A stretch of DNA of 64,000 nt from Acidobacteriota bacterium (GTDB lineage: Bacteria; Acidobacteriota; Terriglobia; Acidiferrales; UBA7541). Below, piece after piece: positions 9,461 through 19,177 of this stretch. The stretch's first letter is position 1; each line of letters opens with the position of its first letter. The stretch is taken from NCBI GenBank assembly GCA_013289825.1, contig JABCZF010000013.1, forward strand, positions 1-64,000, read 5' to 3'. The position numbers were made by a program, and so were the translations under genes. The notes beneath the pieces were generated by a model that worked only from the letters and a program-made list of their open reading frames with translations, had not been told where the DNA came from and searched no databases.

Positions 9461-10870
9461 ATGGACAGAATTATGTTTGGGACGATCGCAGAGATCGCTG
9501 CGGGAATCCGCGAGAAGAAATTTTCGCCAGTTCAGGTTGTTGACGCGCACCTTAAACGAGCTGCGGCACTCCAGCCGAAACTGAATGCGTTCGTACACCT
9601 CGATGCAGAGGGAGCACGCCGGCAAGCGCGGGCGGCGGAGGCCGCGTTGATGCGCGGCGAACGAGTGGGGCCGCTGCACGGTGTGCCGTTGACGATCAAG
9701 AGTTGCGTCGACGCGGCGGGGTGGCCGACGCCGGCGGGTTCTTTGTTGCGGAAAGACTACGTGCCTCAGGGGGATGCACCTCTTGTGACCAGGCTGCGCG
9801 CTGCGGGAGCGATTGTTCTGGGAAATACAAATACGCCGGAATACTTGATGGCGTATGAGACCGACAATTCTTTGAGCGGAAGAACCAACAATCCTTGGAA
9901 TCTCGAACGGTCGGCAGGCGGCTCTAGCGGCGGAGAGGCCGCGGCCATCGCGGCGGGTTGTTCGGCAGGCGGAGTAGGAAGCGATGGCGGCGGATCGATA
10001 CGCGTGCCAGCGCATTTTTGCGGGATTTGCGGGTTGAAGCCAACGCCGGGACGGATTCCGGCGACAGGGCATTTCCCGGGTGGCGGAGGAGCGTTCGCAT
10101 GGATCGGAGTCGTTGGACCGATGGCGCGGACGGTTGCGGACTTGCGCGCTCTGTTTGAAGTGACGGCAGGGCCAGATGAGGGTGACGCGCTTTCGGCGCC
10201 CGTGTCGGTGCGGGCGGTGAAAAAGGAAGATGTCGGGAAATTGCGGATTGGGATTTTGGAGGATGATGCGTTGGGGAAGGCCACGCCGGAAACTACAGCG
10301 GCGGTTGAGCGTGCAGCTAGGTTGTTGAGCGAACAGGGATTCGCCGTGGAGACGAAGCGATTGAACGGACTCGATCGAACGATTGAATTGTGGTGGTATT
10401 TTTTTGGACCGGTGATCGCGAACATTATTAGGGAAGGCGCCGTCGGCCAAGACGAGATGATGAGTCCAATGCTGCGTGAGTATGTTCGGTTGGCTACGGC
10501 CGAGATGGAATTGACTTACGACGGCTTCCTGAAGGCTTGCGGAGAGCGCGATCGTTTGCGCGAGGAAATTCTACGGCAAATGGTGGAGGTAAAGGTTTTG
10601 TTGTCGCCGGTGTCGGCTGGGCCGGCGTTTGGGCATGGGGAGGGGAACTGGCGAAGCGGCGCGAAAGAAAACTATCGAGACACCATGCGGCATTCGCAGT
10701 GGCTAAATCTGGCAGGATTCCCCGGCGTCGCGGTACCGGTTGGAATGTCGCGCGAAGGATTACCGATCGGCGTCCAAGTCATCGGCCGACCTTATGAAGA
10801 TGAATTGGTGCTGGCGGTGGCAGAGACGATTGAGCGCGGGCGCGGTCCGTGGCAGGCGCCAAGCATTTAG
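9461..10870 (+). CDS. Amidase-signature family amidase
   Basis: A 469-residue cytoplasmic amidase with the complete Ser-cisSer-Lys triad of the amidase-signature family: Lys80 in PLTIKS, cis-Ser155 in GGSSGGEA and the nucleophile Ser179 in GSDGGGSIRVPA, followed by the conserved CGICGLKPT block. The usual Thr of the GTDxGGS motif is Ser here. Length matches the family. Relatives hydrolyse amides, carbamates or aryl-amides, or act as GatA in Gln-tRNA amidation; there is no gatC or gatB neighbour, so a catabolic amidase is more likely. An in-frame ATG at 9473 is an alternative start. It converges with the TPR gene, and the two stop codons overlap by four bases. Confidence 0.88.
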   Translation: MDRIMFGTIAEIAAGIREKKFSPVQVVDAHLKRAAALQPKLNAFVHLDAEGARRQARAAEAALMRGERVGPLHGVPLTIKSCVDAAGWPTPAGSLLRKDYVPQGDAPLVTRLRAAGAIVLGNTNTPEYLMAYETDNSLSGRTNNPWNLERSAGGSSGGEAAAIAAGCSAGGVGSDGGGSIRVPAHFCGICGLKPTPGRIPATGHFPGGGGAFAWIGVVGPMARTVADLRALFEVTAGPDEGDALSAPVSVRAVKKEDVGKLRIGILEDDALGKATPETTAAVERAARLLSEQGFAVETKRLNGLDRTIELWWYFFGPVIANIIREGAVGQDEMMSPMLREYVRLATAEMELTYDGFLKACGERDRLREEILRQMVEVKVLLSPVSAGPAFGHGEGNWRSGAKENYRDTMRHSQWLNLAGFPGVAVPVGMSREGLPIGVQVIGRPYEDELVLAVAETIERGRGPWQAPSI

Positions 10871-12126
10871 GGCTGCGGCTGCTTCAACTCGGGATTAGGC
10901 ACGGGCGCATCACCGTACTTTTCCCTTTGTTTGTTTAGGCTGGCATCGACCAGCTTTCTGGACGTGGCGAGTTCGGTTTGGGCTTCCTCGCGGCGGCCGA
11001 GGCGGAGAAGGACTTGGCCGCGAACGAAATGGACGTTTTGATTGTCGGGGACGAGCTTTTCGGCGGCGTCGAGGGCGGTGAGGGCTTCGCGGTTTTTTCC
11101 TTGGCGTTGATAGAGGCGGCCCAACGCCAGGAGCGAAGCGGGTTGGCGGGGATTGTAGCGCAGGGCTTCGCGAAAGGAATGTTCGGCTTCGTCGTCTTTT
11201 TGTATTTGTAGGTAGAGCAGACCAAGTTGTTCGTAGTTGTCCGGCAGGTCTGGTTCGATCGCGATGTCTTTTCGGAATTCGGCTTCGGCGCGGTCGTTAT
11301 CCTGCTTCCTGTTGTAGGCGAGTCCAAGACTAAAATGTACGAACGGCAATGTGGAATTCGCGGAGGCGGCGAGTTCCAGCTCGGAGATGGCTTTGTCCAT
11401 TTCTTCGCGGTTGAGGTAGGCTTTGCCGAGGATGAGGTGAAATTCGGGAGTTTGGCCGCCGACTTCAACCAGACGGCTTAACGCTTTTTCGTCGAGGTCG
11501 TTTTTTCCGGCGTTGTGCGCGGCGATGTCGAGGACGTAGAGGTAGGTGAAATCGTTGGACATTTTGGGCCAGAGTGGCTCGAGCACGGCGACAGCGTCGT
11601 TGTAATGCTCGGTGAAGACATGGCACAAGCCGAGGAGATAGCGGGGTTGTTGGGAATCGGGTTGGTCGCGGACGACGGAGGCGAGAGGTGCGACGGCGCC
11701 GGCGTAGTCGCCGCGGCGATATTTTACGAGGCCGATGTTGAGGCGAATGCCGGACATTTTGGGTTCGAACTTTTCGGCTTTTTGCAGGAGCGTGAGCGCG
11801 TGATCCCACTGTTTGCGGCGCATGGCGATGACGCCGAGGTTGGCGTAAGCGGCGCCTGATTGTGGGTCCGCGGAGAGAACGCGCCGGAAAGCTGCTTCGG
11901 CTGCGGCCAAATCACCGGATTGGAGGGCGGTTTGGCCTTGTTCGAACGCGGCTTGTGGGTCGATGGCAGAGGTGTGGCTCGCGCGACTTGTGGCGTCTGG
12001 AGCGGATTGTTGCGACGGGGGATGGGAGGAGCCGTTCGAACGCGGCGGAACAAGGAAGATGCAGAAAGCAGCCATTAAACCGATTGAGAGCAGATTCGTG
12101 AGACGCGTACGGATGGGAGAAGACAT
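10867..12126 (-). CDS. Tetratricopeptide-repeat protein with N-terminal membrane anchor or signal
   Basis: A 419-residue protein with a hydrophobic N-terminal segment at about residues 10-28 (signal peptide or anchor), a low-complexity Ser/Pro-rich linker to about 55, and then roughly nine TPR-type helical repeats to about 395. The repeats show the usual G-Y-A and P spacing, for example AAFEQGQTALQSGDLAAAEA and AAYANLGVIAMRRKQWD. No catalytic motif is visible. It is divergent from TonB-dependent receptor 1 across a 314-base gap. In acidobacteria such TPR proteins often sit beside Oar-like receptors, but a functional link is inference. It probably acts as a periplasmic scaffold. Confidence 0.85.
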   Translation of the reverse strand: MSSPIRTRLTNLLSIGLMAAFCIFLVPPRSNGSSHPPSQQSAPDATSRASHTSAIDPQAAFEQGQTALQSGDLAAAEAAFRRVLSADPQSGAAYANLGVIAMRRKQWDHALTLLQKAEKFEPKMSGIRLNIGLVKYRRGDYAGAVAPLASVVRDQPDSQQPRYLLGLCHVFTEHYNDAVAVLEPLWPKMSNDFTYLYVLDIAAHNAGKNDLDEKALSRLVEVGGQTPEFHLILGKAYLNREEMDKAISELELAASANSTLPFVHFSLGLAYNRKQDNDRAEAEFRKDIAIEPDLPDNYEQLGLLYLQIQKDDEAEHSFREALRYNPRQPASLLALGRLYQRQGKNREALTALDAAEKLVPDNQNVHFVRGQVLLRLGRREEAQTELATSRKLVDASLNKQREKYGDAPVPNPELKQPQP

Positions 12127-12243
12127 CGTCTCGTAGTGTCCAGCAGGGGACGAAGTAATTCAAGCGCAGAGCGGCGGGCAGCGGCGGAAGGAGACCGGAC
12201 GGGACCCCTGGGGTATCAAGAAGAGTGAAACGCGATTTTCAGC

Positions 12244-12272
12244 TTGACACAAACACGGCAATGCTTTATTAA
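12244..12272 (+). promoter_or_regulatory. Sigma-70-like promoter for TonB-dependent receptor 1
   Basis: A perfect -35 TTGACA at 12244-12249 is separated by 17 bases from a -10 like TATTAA at 12267-12272 (4 of 6 matches). Transcription from here would give a leader of about 160 bases before the receptor's GTG start at 12441. The -10 is embedded in the inverted repeat at 12266-12285. Confidence 0.6.
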
Positions 12273-12285
12273 TCCGATTTAATAA
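12266..12285. promoter_or_regulatory. Inverted-repeat operator candidate over the receptor 1 promoter
   Basis: TTATTAATCCGATTTAATAA is a perfect 7-bp inverted repeat with a 6-base spacer. It covers the -10 and the expected transcription start, the classic position for a repressor. The regulator is unknown. Confidence 0.45.
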
Positions 12286-12440
12286 GTGAGATTGGGTGCG
12301 TTTCTAATCGTCGAGTGGTGGGGGCGGTGTGCGATGAGACGCCTTTTGCGAGCGATTTTCATAGGGGTGCCCGCTGCTGCAGGTGTGCTAGTGCCCTCAC
12401 TCGGCTGGATTCCATATCAAGAAGATCGGGAGGTCACAAA

Positions 12441-15400
12441 GTGAAAGAACAGCGGAATTCGTTTTATCGTACCCACATTGTGAAGAATCTGGCGGGAGCG
12501 GCGCGAGTGCTGCTCGGCGCGACGCTGGCGATGCTGTGCATGGCGATGGTGGCGAAAGCGCAAGATACGGGATACCTCAGCGGGACCGTGACGGACAAGT
12601 CCGGAGCGGCGGTGGCGGGCGCGGCTGTGGTGGTTTCCAGCACGAACGGCAGCGCGACACATATAACAACCACGAATGGAGACGGCGCGTACACCGTCGC
12701 GGGATTGCCGGGCGGCACCTACGATGTTGCAGTGACCGCGACCGGATTCCAGAAATTCACGGCTCAGAAAGTGGTGCTGGACGTGGCTGAGAAACGCCGC
12801 ATCGATATCCAGTTATCCGTCGGAACGGTCAGTTCGGAAGTCGTTGTCACCGGCGATAGCATCGCTCAGGTGTCAACGGAATCCTCGGAGATTAGCTCGA
12901 CTATCACGGGCACGCAGATTGCCGAACTCGAGCTTAACGGTCGCAACTTCACGCAACTCGTCAACCTTAGCCCTGGCGTGGTCAGCCAGCAATTCGCGAA
13001 CACGGGCACGGATGACGGTGTGGTAGGTATTTACGGCAACGTCTCTTTCAGTATTAATGGCGGTCGCAGCGAGTACAACAATTGGGAACTCGACGGTGGC
13101 GACAACATGGACAACGGCTCCAATGCCACGCTGAACGTATACCCCAATCCAGAAGCCATCGCGGAATTCAAAGTTCTCACCTCCAGCTACGGCGCGCAGT
13201 ACGGCCGCAACGGTTCCGGCACGGTAGAAGTCGAAACGAAATCGGGCGGCCGTTCCTTCCACGGTAGCGCTTTCGAATACAACCGGAATGAATTCTTCAA
13301 GGCGAAATCCTGGGCTGAAGGTGAATGCACAACTTGCAAGAAGGCACCCTATAAGAAGAACGATTACGGGTACACCATCGGCGGGCCGGTTTACATCCCC
13401 CATTTTTACAATAACGACAAGAAAAAGACGTTCTTCTTCTTTTCCCAGGAATGGCGCAAGGAAAAGGTTTCGAGTACGATCCTTCAAAACGTGCCCTCGG
13501 ATGCTGAGCGCGGCGGCAATTTCACGGATCTGTGCCCAGCCATCCCGACCGGGCAGATGACCACCAGCTTCTATCGCGACCCGAAAGTAGCGCCAACGGG
13601 CACTACAGTATTTCCTGACTGTCCTTCCACCGGACCGGGAGCAACACAGAATACTTTCACAACTTTTTCGAACAACAGTATTGGCACGCCGGCTGGCGTT
13701 GGTCAGGCGCTCCTCGCAATCATACCGGGTCAGAATACTTCGGCCAATGGCTTCCCGGCGGTTAATGAAACCATTTCAAGCCCCACCACCTGGCGGGAAC
13801 AACTCATCCGTGTGGATCATAACCTCTCGGATAAATACAGTTTGACCTTCCGTTACATTCATGATTCCTGGCAGACGGTGACACCGAATCCGCTTTGGGG
13901 CAATGGAAGCAGTTTCCAGAACGTCACGACCGACTTTGTGGGTCCTGGAACCGCCTTTTTAGCGCGCATGAACGCGAATATTACCCCGACGCTTCTCAAC
14001 GAGTTCGTGGCCAGCTACACCGCCGACCATATTTTCCTGACAGCCGTTGGGCCGGTGGGACTCCCATCCGGCTTTGCTATGGGCTCACTTTTCAACAATG
14101 GGTTCGGTGGGAAGCTTCCTGCCATTTCACTTGGAACCAACAATGCTTATGGCGGCGGTTTTACCTCTGATACGGGCTATTTCCCCTGGAAAAATTCCAA
14201 TCCTACCTACACTTACCGGGACAATATAACCAAGATTCTGGGCAAGCATACTTTCCAGTTTGGCGCTTATTTTGCCTTTGCCCAAAAGAACGAAGGTAAC
14301 TCCCCCTACATTCAAGGCATCCTGACTTACCAATCCACCGCGTCCATCAGCACCGGCAACGCTTTCGCTGACCTGCTTCTGGGAAATATCTCAAAATACC
14401 AACAAACAAGTGCATCGACGCAGTACTACAATCGCTACAAAATCGTCGAACCCTACTTCCAGGACGACTGGCGCATAACGAAACGCCTCACCTTGAATCT
14501 TGGATTGCGTGTAAGCCTATTTGGCACATACCGCGAGCGCTACAAGCAAGCCTTTAGCTTTGATCCCGCCGCTTACGTGGCAACCAACGCCCCCGCGGTT
14601 GACCCCAATAGCGGAGTCCTGATCGCTGGGGCCGGCAATCCCTTCGATGGCATCGTTCAATGCGGTGGGAAAGGCGGCACTTCCGCGATTCCTGCAGCCA
14701 CTCTCGCCGAATTCCCGAACGCTACCGTTGGTTCCTCTTCTAACGCGGGCTGCTTGACAGGACACCTTTTCAATCCTGCTCCTCGCATCGGCTTTGCCTT
14801 CGACCCCAAGGGCGACGGCAAGATGGCCATCCGTGGGGGCTACGGCATCTTCTACGAACATACCAACGGCAACGAAGGCAACACAGAGTCTCTTGAGGGT
14901 TCGGCGCCTTTGGTGCTCACGTCCTCACAGAACAACATCGTTGGCTACGGCAACATCGGTGCAGGCGGAGGTCTGCTCTTTCCTCTCGCGCCTGTTTCCA
15001 TACCGGACAAGGCCGTATGGCCTTACATGCAGCAGTGGAACCTGAACGTTCAGAAAGAGCTTCCTGCCCACATCGTCGTGTCGCTCGCCTACGTCGGAAG
15101 CAAAGGCACGCATTTGACACTGCTCAACAATGCTAACCAAATTCTTCCTGTGCCCGCTTCCGCCAATCCCTACAAAGTCGGAGAAGCAATCGGCGCCAAT
15201 GACTGCAGCACTCTCACCACACCAAGCGGCGTGCCTGTAACCGGGCAGGCGCTGGTGAACCTCAACGTTTTCTGCGGAAACGGCTCGATCGATGCGCTAC
15301 GCACCAATTTTCCGGGTTACGGTAATATCAACACACTACGGGACGCCGCGGATTCTAGCTTCCATTCCTTCCAATTCGGGGCCAAGCGCACCGTCGGTGA

Positions 15401-16070
15401 TCTAACGCTGAGCGTGGCGTACACCTACAGCCACTCGATTGACGACTCTTCGGACCGTTCCGACAACGCGTTCCTCAATGCTTACAACCTTGCCATCAAC
15501 CGAGCCAGTTCCAATTTCGATGTGCGCCATAACGCGGAATTTAGCTATGTTTATTCCATACCGCTCTTTAAGGGCGCGGGCATGGCTCACAACATCCTGG
15601 GCGGCTGGCAGGTTTCCGGCATCACCGTGGCCCAGACTGGCATACCCTTCAACATATTCACAAACACCGACAATGCTGGCGTAGCGAACGGCGCTGCAAA
15701 TAACGGCGGCAATGCCCATCCCGATTTGGTGGGTAACCCTGGTGCGCCCGCCGCCCCAAGCTCCAGCCGCGGTCCACTAGCCTTCAACCCCGCAGCTTTC
15801 GCGGCTCCCCGAGGACTCACCTTCGGCACTCTCGGACGCAACGCACTAAATTTGCCCGACCATGTCAATTTCGACTTTGGCCTGTTCAAGAATTTCGCGA
15901 TTCGTGAGAAGGCCGGCTTCGAATTCCGCTGGGAAACGTTCAACATCTTTAACCACACCGAATACAGCGGCATTAGTTCAACTTTCACACCCGGCTCCAC
16001 CACCTTCCTGCATTTGAACGCCACGCACGATCCGCGGCGAATGCAGTTCGGGTTGCGGTTCTACTTCTAA
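12441..16070 (+). CDS. Oar-like TonB-dependent outer-membrane receptor 1
   Basis: A 1209-residue outer-membrane protein. After a signal peptide ending MVAKAQ near residue 41 comes a carboxypeptidase-regulatory-like beta-sandwich (GYLSGTVTDKSGAAVAGA, about 44-130). A TonB plug follows (QIAELELNGRNFTQLVNLSPGV, about 165-300), then a very long beta-barrel that ends in the aromatic signature RMQFGLRFYF. This is the acidobacterial Oar-like architecture, used for TonB-driven uptake of large or scarce nutrients, often glycans. The GTG start at 12441 was chosen because GGAGGT lies six bases upstream; the open frame begins earlier at 12315. It is followed by an intrinsic terminator and then by the sugar-oxidation operon, so glycoside uptake is a reasonable but unproven role. 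Confidence 0.92.
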   Translation: MKEQRNSFYRTHIVKNLAGAARVLLGATLAMLCMAMVAKAQDTGYLSGTVTDKSGAAVAGAAVVVSSTNGSATHITTTNGDGAYTVAGLPGGTYDVAVTATGFQKFTAQKVVLDVAEKRRIDIQLSVGTVSSEVVVTGDSIAQVSTESSEISSTITGTQIAELELNGRNFTQLVNLSPGVVSQQFANTGTDDGVVGIYGNVSFSINGGRSEYNNWELDGGDNMDNGSNATLNVYPNPEAIAEFKVLTSSYGAQYGRNGSGTVEVETKSGGRSFHGSAFEYNRNEFFKAKSWAEGECTTCKKAPYKKNDYGYTIGGPVYIPHFYNNDKKKTFFFFSQEWRKEKVSSTILQNVPSDAERGGNFTDLCPAIPTGQMTTSFYRDPKVAPTGTTVFPDCPSTGPGATQNTFTTFSNNSIGTPAGVGQALLAIIPGQNTSANGFPAVNETISSPTTWREQLIRVDHNLSDKYSLTFRYIHDSWQTVTPNPLWGNGSSFQNVTTDFVGPGTAFLARMNANITPTLLNEFVASYTADHIFLTAVGPVGLPSGFAMGSLFNNGFGGKLPAISLGTNNAYGGGFTSDTGYFPWKNSNPTYTYRDNITKILGKHTFQFGAYFAFAQKNEGNSPYIQGILTYQSTASISTGNAFADLLLGNISKYQQTSASTQYYNRYKIVEPYFQDDWRITKRLTLNLGLRVSLFGTYRERYKQAFSFDPAAYVATNAPAVDPNSGVLIAGAGNPFDGIVQCGGKGGTSAIPAATLAEFPNATVGSSSNAGCLTGHLFNPAPRIGFAFDPKGDGKMAIRGGYGIFYEHTNGNEGNTESLEGSAPLVLTSSQNNIVGYGNIGAGGGLLFPLAPVSIPDKAVWPYMQQWNLNVQKELPAHIVVSLAYVGSKGTHLTLLNNANQILPVPASANPYKVGEAIGANDCSTLTTPSGVPVTGQALVNLNVFCGNGSIDALRTNFPGYGNINTLRDAADSSFHSFQFGAKRTVGDLTLSVAYTYSHSIDDSSDRSDNAFLNAYNLAINRASSNFDVRHNAEFSYVYSIPLFKGAGMAHNILGGWQVSGITVAQTGIPFNIFTNTDNAGVANGAANNGGNAHPDLVGNPGAPAAPSSSRGPLAFNPAAFAAPRGLTFGTLGRNALNLPDHVNFDFGLFKNFAIREKAGFEFRWETFNIFNHTEYSGISSTFTPGSTTFLHLNATHDPRRMQFGLRFYF

Positions 16071-16089
16071 CGGGAACTGGAATGAGGAT

Positions 16090-16126
16090 GGCGGCGCCTT
16101 TTTTTCTGAGCGCCGCCCTTTTTTTT
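16090..16126 (+). terminator. Intrinsic terminator after receptor 1
   Basis: An 8-bp GC stem (GGCGGCGC at 16090-16097 with GCGCCGCC at 16110-16117) encloses a T-rich loop and is followed by eight T residues. It lies 20 bases after the receptor stop codon. Confidence 0.85.
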
Positions 16127-16155
16127 GGATAAGTGCCATCACTTTTTTGTATACT
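16125..16155 (+). promoter_or_regulatory. Candidate promoter of the plus-strand sugar operon
   Basis: TTGGAT at 16125-16130 and TATACT at 16150-16155 form a -35/-10 pair with a 19-base spacer, beginning inside the T run of the preceding terminator. GGAGGAG and the ATG of the epimerase gene follow within 35 bases. Confidence 0.4.
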
Positions 16156-16187
16156 CGCTCCGCTTATTAAGGAGGAGTGAAAACACC

Positions 16188-17081
16188 ATGAAACGCCGAA
16201 CATTTATAGAGACGTCGATTGTAGCGGCGGCAGTATTTGCGGCGCGGCCCACTTGGGCCGCCGAGAGCGAGCGCCAGATCAAGAAGGTGGGACTGCAGCT
16301 GTACACCGTTCGCGGAGAATTAAAAAAGGATTTCGACGGGACGATAGGGAAGGTCGCTGCGACGGGATACAAAGAAGTAGAGTTCTTCGGAGGGGAATAC
16401 GGTGGGCATTCTCCGAGGGAAGTCCGGACGCTGCTTGACAAGAACGGTCTGGCATCGCCGTCGGCTCACATTAATTACGATGTGATCGAGAACAAGTGGC
16501 CGGAGACGCTGGTGGCGGCGCACGTCATCGGGAACGAGTACCTCGTGTGCCCGTGGATTGACGAAAAGCAGCGAACCGCCGATGGCTACAAAAGGGCGTC
16601 GGAACTGTTCAACAAGGCGGGCGAAGCCAGCCAAAAGGCGGGAATCCAGTTCTGCTATCACAATCACTCTTTTGAATTTGCACCGTCGGGTGCAACGGGA
16701 GGGAAACTTTTGTACGACCTGCTGCTCGAACAAACCGACCCAAAGCTAGTGAAGATGGAAATGGATTTGGGATGGATCAGTGTGGCGGGGAAAGATCCCG
16801 TGAGCTATTTCGAGAAGTATCCAGGTCGCTTTCCGATGGTTCACGTCAAGGATTACGTGAACGACCCCAACTCGACGAGCAGTTACGCTGGAGCGACCGG
16901 CTCGGTTGAATTTAAAGGGCGGCTTGCCGATGTCGGGAAGGGAATAGTCGATTGGAAGCGGATTTTCGCGCAGTCGGAAAAGGGCGGCATCAAACACTAT
17001 TTCGTCGAGAATGACGACGCCAAGACGCCATTCGAGGACATCAAGATCAGCTACGACTATTTGAGCGGCCTGCGCTTCTAA
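16188..17081 (+). CDS. Tat-exported sugar phosphate isomerase/epimerase-like TIM-barrel protein 1
   Basis: A 297-residue xylose-isomerase-like TIM barrel of the AP-endonuclease-2 superfamily. The N-terminus MKRRTFIE with a following hydrophobic stretch to TWA (about residue 24) is a Tat-type signal, so it acts in the periplasm. Metal-ligand segments of the fold are visible in order: CYHNHSFEF near 165, KMEMDLGWI near 188, MVHVKDY near 220 and YFVENDD near 275. Substrate specificity cannot be read off. The start has GGAGGAG ten bases upstream. It is the first gene of a tight operon with the DUF1080 and Gfo/Idh/MocA genes (gaps of 30 and 44 bases), which points to epimerisation or isomerisation of a keto-sugar. 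Confidence 0.88.
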   Translation: MKRRTFIETSIVAAAVFAARPTWAAESERQIKKVGLQLYTVRGELKKDFDGTIGKVAATGYKEVEFFGGEYGGHSPREVRTLLDKNGLASPSAHINYDVIENKWPETLVAAHVIGNEYLVCPWIDEKQRTADGYKRASELFNKAGEASQKAGIQFCYHNHSFEFAPSGATGGKLLYDLLLEQTDPKLVKMEMDLGWISVAGKDPVSYFEKYPGRFPMVHVKDYVNDPNSTSSYAGATGSVEFKGRLADVGKGIVDWKRIFAQSEKGGIKHYFVENDDAKTPFEDIKISYDYLSGLRF

Positions 17082-17111
17082 TCGCGGCTGGTTGTACTGG
17101 GGGAAATCAAC

Positions 17112-17777
17112 ATGCGAAAAGCGGCTGCGGTCCTGACCGGCGTTGTGGCTGGCGCTTTTCTGTTGCTGGCGGCGCGTGCGCAGACGCCGGCGTGGAAACA
17201 GCTTTTCAACGGCAAAGACTTGACGGGCTGGAAGCACGTCGGACCGGGCGACATGACCGTTGAGGACGGTTTGATTCGCACGCACGGCGGAATGGGATTG
17301 CTCTATTGGACGGCGGGAAAGATGGCGAATTGCCGGATTCGCGTGGTCTACAAGATGCGCGACTTCAACGACAATTCGGGCGTGTTCATCCGCATTCCGA
17401 TCGAGCCGCGGGAACCGTGGATGCCGGTGCACTACGGATACGAAGTGCAAATCGACAATCATCCCGAGACTTCAAACGAAGATGAATATCACATCACCGC
17501 GGCGCTCTATTCGCTGACAAAGCCGTTGGCCAAACCCGGAAAACCTGGCCCCGAGTGGAACACGATGGAAATTACGCTCGATGGCCCGCACACGACGGTG
17601 ATGCTGAATAGCGTGAAGGTGACCGACTACACAGAAGGCCAGCCTGTTCCAGAGCGAAAATTCGATTTCGAGCCACAACGCGGCAGGCGGCCTGACGAAG
17701 GCTACATCGGATTGCAAAACCACAGCGACAACGACATCGTGTTCTTCAAAGAAGTCAGCGTGCAAGCTTTGCAGTAA
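17112..17777 (+). CDS. Secreted DUF1080 (3-keto-disaccharide hydrolase) protein
   Basis: A 221-residue protein with a Sec signal peptide ending near residue 24 (ARAQT), followed by one concanavalin-like DUF1080 domain. The family opening is clear (QLFNGKDLTGWKHVG, then MTVEDGLI), as is the later DNSGVFIRIP block near residue 97 and GYIGLQNH near 200. DUF1080 members include enzymes that cleave 3-keto-glycosides after C3 oxidation of the sugar. This role fits its place between an epimerase and an oxidoreductase, and the GMC dehydrogenase operon facing it 3 kb downstream. GGGGGAA precedes the ATG. It should act in the periplasm. Exact substrate unknown. Confidence 0.88.
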   Translation: MRKAAAVLTGVVAGAFLLLAARAQTPAWKQLFNGKDLTGWKHVGPGDMTVEDGLIRTHGGMGLLYWTAGKMANCRIRVVYKMRDFNDNSGVFIRIPIEPREPWMPVHYGYEVQIDNHPETSNEDEYHITAALYSLTKPLAKPGKPGPEWNTMEITLDGPHTTVMLNSVKVTDYTEGQPVPERKFDFEPQRGRRPDEGYIGLQNHSDNDIVFFKEVSVQALQ

Positions 17778-17821
17778 CGGCTTTAGAAAGACGAAAGACA
17801 GAGTCAAACCGGGAGGATGTG

Positions 17822-19177
17822 ATGAGCAAGAATCAGTTTTCGCGTCGTCGGTTTTTACAGAGCACGGCCGGGGCTACAGGCGCGCTGGCGGCTGCTCCGA
17901 GCATCTTCCTGAAGCCGGAATATATTCCGTCGGCGCTGGAAGCAGTTGCGCCGAGCGACCGGCTGCGCTTCGGTATCATCGGGATCGGAATGCAGGGCTC
18001 CGGCTTGCTGGCGGCTGCCGTCCAGTTGCCGGGGGTAGAATGCGTAGCGGCTTGCGATTTGTATGACGGGCGGCACACTCTGGCGCAAGAAATTGTCGGG
18101 AAGCCCATTCCGACGACGCGGCGCTATCAGGAATTGCTGGATAACAAGGAGATTGATTGCCTTATCGCGGCGGTGCCGGATCATTGGCACAAGCAGGTGG
18201 TGGTGGACGCGGTGAGCGCGGGCAAGGACATTTACTGTGAAAAGCCGATGTCGCATTCTGCGGCGGACGGTTTGGCGATGGTGGCTGCGGCGCAGAAAAC
18301 GGGACGCATCGTGCAGATTGGTTCGCAGCGCGTGAGTTCGGTGATTTGCGCGAAGGCCAAGGAAATGATCTCCCAGGGAGTCATTGGAACTCTTACGCTC
18401 GTGGAAGGTTCGCTTGGGCGCAACGATCCCACCGGTGCGTGGGAGTATCCGCCTCCACCGGATCTTTCTCCGTCGAATCTGGATTGGGATACCTGGCAGG
18501 GAACGGTGCCCAAAGTATCTTTCAATCCGAAGATTTTTGCGCGTTGGCGCTGCTGGAAGGAGTACGGGACGGGACTCGCGGGTGATCTGCTTGTGCATCT
18601 TGTCAGCGGAATGAACTTCATGCTGGGTTGGAATGCTCCGCCGAAGAAAGCCATGTCGCTCGGCGCGATTCTGCGCTTCCCGGATGGGCGCAACATGCCC
18701 GATGTGCATGCCACGCTGTTTGACTACGGAAGCGCGCCGGTGTACCTGCGGCTGAATCTGGGATGTGAGACTCCGGAGATTTATCGCTTCCAAGGCTCGA
18801 AGGGAATTTTGGAAGTCACCGAATTTGCCATCAATTACTATCCGCAGACGGGCGAGGATCAGGGGCCGAGTTACTACACGTCTGGCTATCCGCAGAAAAT
18901 GCGCGATGCCTATGTGGCGGAATGGCGTAAGGAGCATGATCCTGTTCCCGGAAAAGAGCCGGTTCTGGAAGGCTATACGTATCGCGGCGACTCCTGGGAT
19001 GATGAGAAGCCGCATCTTTGGAGATATTTCCAGGGCGTCAAGAACCGCCAGCAGGTTACCGAAGACGCCGTTTTTGGCCACAACGCCGCGCTGGCGTGCC
19101 ATATGTCCAACGAATCGTACTTCCGGACCAGCGCGGTCGCGTGGGACGCGGCATCCGGCACGATCAAAACCGCCTAG
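17822..19177 (+). CDS. Tat-exported Gfo/Idh/MocA-family oxidoreductase
   Basis: A 451-residue NAD(P)-dependent sugar oxidoreductase. FSRRRFLQST at residues 6-15 is a Tat signal motif. The Rossmann glycine motif GIGMQG lies at 54-59, and the catalytic EKP motif at 140-142 (YCEKPMSH). The C-terminal half is the family's alpha/beta domain. Exported members keep bound nucleotide and can interconvert hydroxyl and keto groups. With the DUF1080 protein it probably oxidises or reduces C3 of a sugar. The start at 17822 has GGGAGG five bases upstream; a GTG three bases earlier is less likely. Last gene of the three-gene operon beginning at 16188. Confidence 0.9.
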   Translation: MSKNQFSRRRFLQSTAGATGALAAAPSIFLKPEYIPSALEAVAPSDRLRFGIIGIGMQGSGLLAAAVQLPGVECVAACDLYDGRHTLAQEIVGKPIPTTRRYQELLDNKEIDCLIAAVPDHWHKQVVVDAVSAGKDIYCEKPMSHSAADGLAMVAAAQKTGRIVQIGSQRVSSVICAKAKEMISQGVIGTLTLVEGSLGRNDPTGAWEYPPPPDLSPSNLDWDTWQGTVPKVSFNPKIFARWRCWKEYGTGLAGDLLVHLVSGMNFMLGWNAPPKKAMSLGAILRFPDGRNMPDVHATLFDYGSAPVYLRLNLGCETPEIYRFQGSKGILEVTEFAINYYPQTGEDQGPSYYTSGYPQKMRDAYVAEWRKEHDPVPGKEPVLEGYTYRGDSWDDEKPHLWRYFQGVKNRQQVTEDAVFGHNAALACHMSNESYFRTSAVAWDAASGTIKTA

